Below, piece by piece: positions 23,571-30,520 of a stretch of 64,000 nucleotides of DNA; within the stretch, counting starts at the first letter, position 1; each line of letters starts with the position of its first letter. The notes under the pieces were generated by a model. It was not told where the DNA came from, did not search any database, and was given only the letters and a program-made list of their open reading frames with translations. Location: assembly GCA_907165065.1 (NCBI GenBank), contig OU015541.1, forward strand, positions 11,337,001 to 11,401,000. Reading direction: 5' to 3'. The translations under genes and the position numbers were made by a program. The stretch comes from Caprimulgus europaeus (lineage: Eukaryota > Chordata > Aves > Caprimulgiformes > Caprimulgidae).

Positions 23571-23932
23571 GCTTAACAAAAATAATTAAATAAAAAAAAA
23601 CAAACAAAAAAACCCCACCCCCCCAAACCTGACCCCTGTCACCTTCCCCCCTCCCTGCTCCCATCCTCCTCTGACATCTCCATCCATCTGTCTGCTTGAC
23701 TAGAGAGAAAGAAGGAGAGAAAAAGAGACTTGATTTTTTAAAAAAAATTTTTTTTTTTGCAGCATCCAGTCTTCTAGAGTAGCTGTGGGAAAAGTAGGCT
23801 GGGGGTGGGGATGGGAGAGGTAAAGTGCAACTTTTCAACTTATGTTTGCGAGTTAGAGAGAAGGACAGAGGCAGAGGCAAAGGAGAAAAGGACAAGTGAA
23901 GCGTTTTATAGCTCGCTTGCTTGCAGAACGAG

Positions 23933-24175
23933 ATGGACTTTAAGAGAATAATAATAAAAAAGGACAATGAACAAGCCATCTATAACATACTGCCTGCTTG
24001 GAAAGAGAGAGGACATATACAGCACCATCTCATGCACAATTTACCTGCTTGGAAAAAGAGAATAAATAAAAAAGGACAATATATGCAAACTCTTCATATA
24101 TTGCCTGCTTTGAGAAATAAGTTACAGGACTCAGATGGGACATTCAATCTAAGAAAGGAAAGAAAGAAAGAATGA
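23933..24175 (+). CDS. Possible downstream ORF in MAFB 3' UTR, LPAW repeats
   Basis: An 80-codon ORF opens with ATG in strong context (G at -3, G at +4) in the presumed MAFB 3' UTR. It is Lys/Arg-rich and contains LPAWK at residues 20-24 and 37-41 and LPALR at 57-61, because the underlying nucleotide repeat has periods of 51 and 60 nt, both multiples of three. I recognise no domain, signal peptide or membrane segment. Coding is unproven: AT-rich UTR sequence can hold such an ORF by chance, and translation would need reinitiation, an internal start or a separate transcript. Confidence 0.15.
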   Translation: MDFKRIIIKKDNEQAIYNILPAWKERGHIQHHLMHNLPAWKKRINKKGQYMQTLHILPALRNKLQDSDGTFNLRKERKKE

Positions 24176-24200
24176 AAGAAAGAAAGAAAGAAAAAAAAAA
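24148..24200 (+). repeat. GAAA microsatellite in MAFB 3' UTR
   Basis: Pure-purine except one T, mostly GAAA units ending in an A10 run. It interrupts the TGCCTGCTT repeat series and the 3' end of the downstream ORF. Length polymorphism is likely. Confidence 0.9.
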
Positions 24201-24471
24201 CTCATCAGTTTTATTGCCTGCTTGATTATATAGAAAAATACGAAAATCTGCATTAAAAATATTAATCCTGCATGCTGGACATGTATGGTAATAATTTCTA
24301 TTTTGTACCATTTTCTTGTTTAACTATAGCATGTTGATCATCGATCATAGATTTCTGTTGTTGTTTTGTTTCATTGATAAGAAAAACATCACAAGTTATC
24401 AAACTTTTTACTGCTTGTGCAGTTTTGTTCGTTGGTTTTGCTCTCTTTATTTTCTTTTATGGTTGTTAGCT

Positions 24472-24479
24472 TGTAAATA
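24472..24479 (+). promoter_or_regulatory. Pumilio response element in MAFB 3' UTR
   Basis: TGTAAATA matches the UGUANAUA consensus exactly. Pumilio proteins bind this in 3' UTRs and promote deadenylation. One site only was noticed. Confidence 0.4.
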
Positions 24480-24951
24480 TCTGCTACTTCAAACCGCACA
24501 GAGGAAAAAAAACACAAAAACAAAATAACATTTCAGCAGGCTGGTTATACGGTTTGGTATTAAAGAGATACTTAAGGAAAAAAAAAGTTATGGGCATTTT
24601 GCATTAGAAAAAGAAAAACAACTTTGTATATCTGGTGCACTTTTAAGTTGTATTTTTTAATTTTTTTTTTTTTTTCAGTTTTCATTTTGGTTTTTGTTTG
24701 TTGGGGCAGAAGCAAAAACGCCTGAATGGCATTGACAAACCTAAACTTAACAGGGGAAAACTCTCATCGGTCACTAGAGCCTCCTCTATGCTTTAAAGTG
24801 GCAGTGAAGCTCTTTTCCTTCAGGACAATTCCCAGTCTGGAGTGGTTAGGCTTGGCTATATAATTTCCCTTCCGATTGTGCACTCAGGAAGTGAAGGACG
24901 GACGAGATACCAGTTCCTTTTAAGAAACAACTGCCCCTTGATTTTTCAGTA

Positions 24952-24957
24952 AATAAA
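24952..24957 (+). terminator. AATAAA within MAFB 3' UTR (weak alternative poly(A) signal)
   Basis: A canonical hexamer followed immediately by A-rich genomic sequence (24960-24987). The downstream GT-rich element is not obvious. The A-rich stretch would cause oligo-dT internal priming, so apparent 3' ends here need caution. Confidence 0.3.
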
Positions 24958-25289
24958 TGAAAAAAAAAAAAGAAAAAAAAAGAAAAAGCAAAGCAAAACC
25001 CCACCAAACCCTCCTGTCACGAGTCAAGTTGCAGTAGCAGCGAGGGCTCGGTGTCACCACTGCAGTTAGGTTTCTCAATGGATGAGTGGGCTGGAAAAGC
25101 ATATAAAATTTAAACTTTTTTTTTTTTATTTTTAAGAAGACATACTGCAACTTTTAAGTGTATTCTTTTGAGATGATTTGTAATCTGCTTCTCTGCTTCC
25201 CTATGCAGCGAGTGAAAGTTTTAGCCAAAATTTATTTGCAGTTGTATAGTAGTAGTAGTAGTTTGGAGTCTTATGGGTGTTTTTATTAC

Positions 25290-25319
25290 TTTTTTTTTTT
25301 TTTTTTTTTCCTCCTGCAG
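25290..25319 (+). repeat. T20 run followed by an acceptor-like CAG
   Basis: Twenty T (25290-25309) then CCTCCTGCAG with AG at 25318-25319, an almost ideal polypyrimidine tract plus 3' splice site inside the MAFB 3' UTR. It may be inert because no upstream donor is annotated. Confidence 0.6.
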
Positions 25320-25338
25320 GTCAGTAAAAGGATTTACG

Positions 25339-25347
25339 TTGCACTGA
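25339..25347 (+). promoter_or_regulatory. Composite miR-130/301 and miR-148/152 seed-match site
   Basis: TTGCACTGA contains TTGCACT (match to nucleotides 2-8 of miR-130/301) and TGCACTGA (8-mer match for miR-148/152). Both families are reported to target mammalian MAFB, in megakaryocytes and osteoclasts respectively. The two sites overlap, so binding would be mutually exclusive. Confidence 0.5.
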
Positions 25348-25654
25348 CAAAAATACCAAAATGAAAACTTATTTTTTAGTTTCCTTTTAGGATAGCTGGC
25401 ACTGCTGGCCGGATGCATTTTAAGTTTGTATTAGTTTATAAATTAACAGTAATAACAAGATTGTAATGAACAGCATGGTGCTTGCAGTTTTAAATATTGT
25501 GGATATTAGTCATGCATCAGAAAACGATCTTTGGTTTTTACTGATTCAACTGTGTTGAAATCAAAACATTGCAGCAGCAGAAAAAAAATTGTTTTTATTT
25601 CATGTAAAGTTCTGAAGGGATCAATTTCAAATCCTGCTTATGATATGAAAAAAT

Positions 25655-25739
25655 ATTAAAAAACCTGGTCTATTGTAGTTTTATTCAGACTGGTTTCTGT
25701 TTTTGGTTATTAAAATTGTTTCCTATTTTGCTTATTAAA
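25655..25739 (+). terminator. MAFB: Cluster of ATTAAA poly(A) signals, MAFB 3' end
   Basis: ATTAAA occurs at 25655-25660, 25709-25714 and 25734-25739. The last is followed about 45 bp later by TCTCGTGTTCGG, a plausible GT-rich downstream element, and then by a GC-rich region. Cleavage is expected near 25750-25765; the exact site is inferred. Confidence 0.55.
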
Positions 25740-25864
25740 ATCATTGAAATGGCATTTCTTGGAGGGACCTGCTTCTCTGACATCTCGTGTTCGGAAAAAA
25801 TAAGAAAGGGGAAACTTTTTGGAGCCTTACCTGCCGTCGGGCTCCGCTCCTAACGCCCAGCGCT

Positions 25865-25890
25865 GGGGTTTGCACGGGGTGTGGGGAGGG
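25865..25890 (+). other. G-quadruplex motif just past the MAFB poly(A) site
   Basis: Four G-runs (25865-25868, 25876-25879, 25883-25886, 25888-25890) with loops of 7, 3 and 1 nt fit the G3+N1-7 rule. It lies about 125 bp beyond the last poly(A) hexamer on the transcribed (+) sense. Confidence 0.6.
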
Positions 25891-26210
25891 TGGTGCGGAG
25901 CTGCTTGGCCCACTCGGGAACGCAACTGCACACAGGGCAGGACCGCTCAGCCTCTCCCCCTGGTCCGCTTTGCCCAGATCTGGGCCGTGGCAGGGGGTGA
26001 GCATCCCACCTCCCACCACCCCCCGCCCGCTGGAGAAGCGGAGCGGCGGGAGCACCACGCCGGGTGTTCCCCCCTCCGGGGCTCTCTGCAGCCCGGCGGG
26101 GAGCGGGAGCCTCCGGCCTGAGCCACCCCCGGGCTGCGGGAAAGGGGAAACGCGAAGTGCAGGCACTTTTTCTCCCCCACTTTTTATTTTTCTTTTTTTT
26201 TTTCTTTCCA

Positions 26211-26230
26211 TCTCTCTCTCTCTCTCTCTC
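26211..26230. repeat. (TC)10 microsatellite in a polypyrimidine tract
   Basis: Ten TC units within a pyrimidine-dominated stretch of about 26168-26248 that also includes long T runs. Confidence 0.9.
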
Positions 26231-26888
26231 TTTTCTTTTTTTTTTTTCCATTAGAAACGATGAGGACTTGGACAAGTCTGTCCTTTCTCTCGGCTCCTTT
26301 GGGATCCGGGCTGGCCATTCACTTCCCTCCTCTCTCTCCATCTGCATACTTTATTTATTTATTCCACTTTTTTATTATTTTATTTATTTTTTTTTTTTTA
26401 CCAACTAGCACTTTAGAAGACTCTTTAGATGCATGTGGAGAAGCGGACAGATCTCCCCCGTACCAGCCCCACCATCCATCAGCTGCTTTCGAGGCAGATC
26501 ATCGCACAGCTCCCGAAATTGCAGGCAGAGGAGGTTAAAAATCGCCCCTGCTCCTCTCCCGGGTGAGAGAAAGGGAATCCCAGAGCCGGGTGCTGCTGTT
26601 CTCAAAGTGGGAAAATTGCCTTGAACTTTAAATTCCTCTTAAAAACTCAAATCCAAGGCACCACACAACCAAAAATAATAGCTTCTCTCCACCCTGCTCT
26701 CTCCCCAACAGCAGCGAGCTGTCTGTGCATGGACGGCGTGAGGCGCGTGTGAACAGACCGGTTAAGGACAGAGTATGTCGAAAAAAAATATTATAAAAAA
26801 TAAAAGCAAATACAGTAACTTAAAAACCAAATCCTCCCTCAAATGCCAGCCGCATCCCTGCCTTGTCGGAGCCAGCTGGGCCAGCCGC

Positions 26889-26918
26889 GGGGCTGGGGGA
26901 GCTGGGAAGGGGCAGGGG
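26889..26918 (+). other. G-quadruplex motif
   Basis: Five G-runs of 3-5 with short loops in 30 bp, in the downstream CpG-rich domain. A second cluster is at about 28496-28522. Confidence 0.5.
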
Positions 26919-27171
26919 CCCGTCCCAGCCCCCCGGCTACATAAGTCAGGCCCGAACAAGCAGCTCGTACCCCCCCTGCCCTGCCAAGGGGGACAGGAGT
27001 TTGCAGAGGAGGACAAGGGAGCCTGGCTGTCCCTCTGCAGCCCCCCCCCCCGCCCCCGGTCAGTAAACGCTATGGCTGCAGAAAGCCTGAGAGGAATATT
27101 GTTTGTGGGAACTGCCACCGCATATTAATGTCCCCTCATGCATGCATTGAATAAATCACTAGGGCTAATTG

Positions 27172-27190
27172 AACAACAACAACAACAACA
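27172..27190. repeat. (AAC)6 microsatellite
   Basis: Six AAC units followed by an A run, within the downstream CpG-rich domain. Confidence 0.9.
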
Positions 27191-28864
27191 AAAATAGGGA
27201 AAACAGGCCTTAGAAAAGCCCTCCGCATTCCCACCGCAGGCCGGTGTCAGCGGCGGGGCAGCCCCGCTGCACGGCGAGGGCGGCGGCGGCGGGCGGTCCC
27301 GTTCCTCGGGGTTTAATTTATCCCATTTAAAAGAAAAGGAAAATGTAACCGAGCATCATCACGGGCACAGCTCGGGCTGGTGGGACTGGGACCCCCGGTG
27401 CTGGGGGGGATGAGCCTGGCTGAACCCGGCCCGGCGGGACGCTCGGTGCGGGACCCCGGGCCGTGGGCTGCTCTCCCCGCCGGGGGTCCGGCTGCCTTCC
27501 TCGGACCGCGCAGGCGGCTCCGGGAGAGGGGTCTGACATGCCGAGGGGGGCAAAAACCCACCCTCACTTGTGCTGGTCCCGGCCTGCGGCTGGGCAGGGC
27601 TCTGCTCCGGCGGCACCGGCACCGAGGACCGGCAGCCCCCCGGCTGTCGGGGCGGGCAGGGCCTGCCTGGACCCCCGCTGCCTGCCCCTCACCCCGGGGA
27701 CCCCCATCAGGGAAGGGTGACTCCCCCCCGGCTTCGCTCGCCTATATTCATCCCCGCGTATCGACTTGGATCTCTCGCCGTAAAGGGGTTGACACTTGGT
27801 TGGGGGGCACGATGGAGAGCAGGTTCTTGAAGCGAAAGGAAAAACGAGAGCCCCCTCTCCTCTCCGGGCCCGGCCTCCCCGCGGGGGGCTCCCTTGGAAG
27901 CGGGGGGCTGTGCGGGTCAGCTCGGGGCCGCCCCCCCCGGGGCTCCCACCCTTCCACCCGAGCGCTGAGGAGGAACTGCCTGTCCGCTGCGGGGGATAAA
28001 GCATCTTCCCTCCCCAAAACCCTCTCTTCGCAAGTTTTTCTTCCCCCTCTCCGGACGTGCTACTTGGCGAGCGTGTCCTCTGCCCGTCCTTCTCCCCATG
28101 CACATCCCGGCCGGGGCTGGGGGTCCGCTCCGTGCCCGCGGGGTGCAGCAGACCCGGGCAGCCTGTACCCTTCCCCGGGCTCGGAGGAGGCCGGGAGAAC
28201 CGCTGCCACGCTCCGGGGCTCTCAGTGCCCACGAAGGACACGAGCACTGACCCCCTGCCAGGCCATCAGTCCTTCGCCCTTGAGCCTCTCCGGGGCCGTG
28301 ATGCTGCAAACAGCCTCCAAAAAAAGGCCCGTATAGCCAGGAAGCGGCCCCTACCCCTCGGGGAGGATGGGGTTGGGGTGCCAACGAGACAGGACCGGAC
28401 CAGAACCGAACCGTGCACCCCCGGCCGGGGTAGGGGCTCCGGGGTGCACCGGGAGCAGAACTCTCGGTCCCTTCGAGCCCCCGGACAGCAGCACCCGGGG
28501 GATAGGGGGTGGTGGTGGGGAAGAGCCCCAGGTTCGCCCCGCTAAATTTGGCTGCCGAACGACGGTTCATTACATGATCTCGTGTAGTGCAGGAGGACGA
28601 TTCCCTTCAGTGAAAATCATACTATTTTGTTTGATCTCGCAGTTTTGCAAGAGCTATTGCTAACAGCTGGAGCGAGAACTGCAACAACCGCCCCTACCCC
28701 CGACAGGCCAGAGGTGACAACCGGCTACGGCTGCTCCCAGAATTAAACGAGAAGCTCAGAGAGGAAACACAATTGGCAACACAGTCCCCTTCCCCCATTT
28801 ACCAACACAAAACTTACGGACTATCTCTGCCAACCGTTCAACAGACTCTTTTCAATATATTCCC

Positions 28865-28888
28865 TTCCCTCCTTCCCTCCTTCCCTCC
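28865..28888. repeat. (TTCCCTCC)3 short tandem repeat
   Basis: Three copies of an 8-bp pyrimidine unit. Confidence 0.85.
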
Positions 28889-29400
28889 AGGAGAGTGTGT
28901 AAAACTGATTTTCTTTAATTCCAAACCAAAGAAGTCGAAGACTAAGACTTTTGGAACTAAAGATAGAAACATCACTTAAGACTTTCCAGAGATGCTGAGC
29001 CCTGTTGCCGGCCGGCAGATAAGTGCTTCGGGCGGGCAGGCGAGATGTGCTAGGAGGATGAGCCAGGGCTTGCGAGATAACTGTTCCCAGCTGTTTTAGG
29101 GTTTATTTTTTCTTTCTTTTTCTCTTTTTATTTTTTTTTTTCCCCTCCCCTTTCGGGCTGGCACAGTGCCCGCCTGGCTCTAGCAGGCTGGTTGGGGTCG
29201 GTGATTGACAGCCCAAGGTCAGGGAAGCTCCTCGGGGCTGGGGGTGTTAGGTTTCGAAGAGGACAGATAAAACATCTCCAGAGCTCGGGAGAGCCCCTTC
29301 TGGCTCCGCGGCCACGTAGCCCCGTGCTCAAGATCTGCGTTGCGGGGCTGGGGACCCCGCTGGGCTCCGCACCTCCCGCCTGAGAGCATCCTGCCCTGCA

Positions 29401-30420
29401 GCTGCTTCCCTCCCGGAGCTGTCCCTCTTGTCCTCTTTCTTCTGTAAACTTTAAGTTTTGATCTTCTTACAGGATTGAAAGACTAATTTCCCGCTATCGA
29501 GGGGGATATAAAGTTATTTTGCTCCTTATTTGGACAAGTTTCAATTATTCTCTCTCTATTTTTTTTATTTAAATCTTTATGTTTCACTCCATTATAGTAA
29601 ATCTGAAGTTATGCATGTGCACACACACACACACACACACACATTCTGAATAGCTTATTGCATAATCCTGCGTAGCATGTTCAGTAATGTAGCATGGAGC
29701 GGTCTGATAGGATCCCACACTGGACTTTTGTTTTATGCAAGAAGGAGAAGAAGGAGAACAAGAAGAAGAAAGGAGGGGGAGGGAGGGAAGCTTTCAAGTG
29801 CTGCCTTTTCTTGATTTTTAAATGGTGATTTTCAGTAGTGAATTCTGAACACAGCATGAAGTGCTGCGAAACATTTCCTTGCTATTGGATCCAGGACAGG
29901 GAAGAGACAATTTATATTTGTGAGCTGGTCCTGCACATCGTGGTGTGTGGAAGCGTTGGAAAATGAACTGTGGTGTGCTTGAGACCTAAGGTACTGCAAA
30001 TCCTTTGCCTTAAACAGAATTGCTCCTGTGGGGGCTTATTGTATATATAGGTTTGTCCTAATATGATTAGAATAAACCCTGCAGTAAAGAGGGGGGAAAA
30101 AACATTTCACTTAAAGAAAGCGACATGTTTTCCTGTCCCACGGAGGCTGCTATTAGGTTTTAGAGATAGTTGTCCTTTGCCATGTTTTATTTCCCCTTTT
30201 AAAGTTTCACTGTTTGTCTTAAGGCACAGATTCAAAACACTGCATTTCCACTTTATACATGTGTTCTCTTAAAAGATTTGTTTAGATAAGGAAACCAATG
30301 CTAAGTGTTCTCACTTGAAAGAAATTAAATATATAGAATGATAAGCTGCTGCTAAAATATATAAAAAACACCTAAATTAATAATAAGAACTTGTTCTGAG
30401 GCAAAATTCAATTTTACTTC
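29401..30420. other. Gene-free sequence with CA and purine microsatellites
   Basis: AT-rich again after the CpG domain. It holds (AC)11 at 29621-29642 and a purine-only run at about 29740-29789. No gene or recognised transposon. Confidence 0.55.
29621..29642. repeat. (AC)11 microsatellite
   Basis: Twenty-two bp of uninterrupted AC, likely polymorphic and Z-DNA-prone. Confidence 0.95.
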
Positions 30421-30520
30421 CTATTATGCAATCTTTGCATGTAAAGTTGCTTTAATGCAAAATAGCAGCTCATCAAAAATTCTGTTTTATTGATATCAAA
30501 AATTTATGATATCCTGAGGC
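30421..30520. promoter_or_regulatory. Candidate enhancer core with POU-like sites
   Basis: Dense octamer-like words (TATGCAAT, TTTGCATG, AATGCAAAA) and two GATATC-containing words (TTGATATCAA, ATGATATCC) in about 100 bp of non-repetitive AT-rich sequence. It lies about 4.7 kb past the MAFB 3' end. No alignment was possible. Confidence 0.2.

Larger units (their letters stand above)
23921..24225 (+). repeat. Degenerate tandem repeat in MAFB 3' UTR (TGCCTGCTTGG core)
   Basis: The core TGCCTGCTT recurs at 23991, 24042 (TACCTGCTT), 24102 and 24215. Between the cores, an AATAAAAAAGGACAAT block recurs (about 23953-23968 and 24065-24080) with a shorter AGGACATAT variant near 24010. Units are about 51 and 60 nt, then a 113-nt interval that includes a GAAA expansion. 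This appears to be an old internal duplication series within the UTR. Confidence 0.7.
23569..25760 (+). other. MAFB: MAFB 3' untranslated region (end approximate)
   Basis: About 2.2 kb of AT-rich, mostly non-coding sequence with many T and A runs, ATTTA-type motifs, a Pumilio-type element, miRNA-type sites and a degenerate tandem repeat. The length agrees with the roughly 2-kb 3' UTR known for vertebrate MAFB. The end is placed after the last of three ATTAAA signals (25734-25739), where GC-rich sequence abruptly begins. Confidence 0.65.
25790..29400. other. CpG-rich domain downstream of MAFB
   Basis: Starts within about 50 bp of the predicted MAFB 3' end. GC/CpG-dense blocks lie at about 25830-26140, 26860-27060, 27210-28560 and 28980-29400, separated by AT-rich low-complexity runs. 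Long ORFs on both strands around 27380-28570 are Pro/Gly/Arg-rich, overlap each other and show no domain, as expected for stop-poor GC-rich DNA. It may be the downstream shoulder of the MAFB Polycomb/unmethylated domain, an enhancer cluster or an unannotated promoter. Confidence 0.55.

Noticed and set aside
24061-24070. AATAAATAAA as the main MAFB poly(A) signal
   Set aside because: It is embedded in the repeat array only 500 nt after the stop, lacks a clear downstream GT-rich element, and would give a 3' UTR much shorter than known for MAFB; possible minor use is not excluded.
27380-28336. 318-codon + strand ORF, with overlapping minus-strand ORFs at 27564-28570
   Set aside because: Low stop frequency in GC-rich DNA; Pro/Gly/Arg-rich, no domain, and equal openness on both strands.
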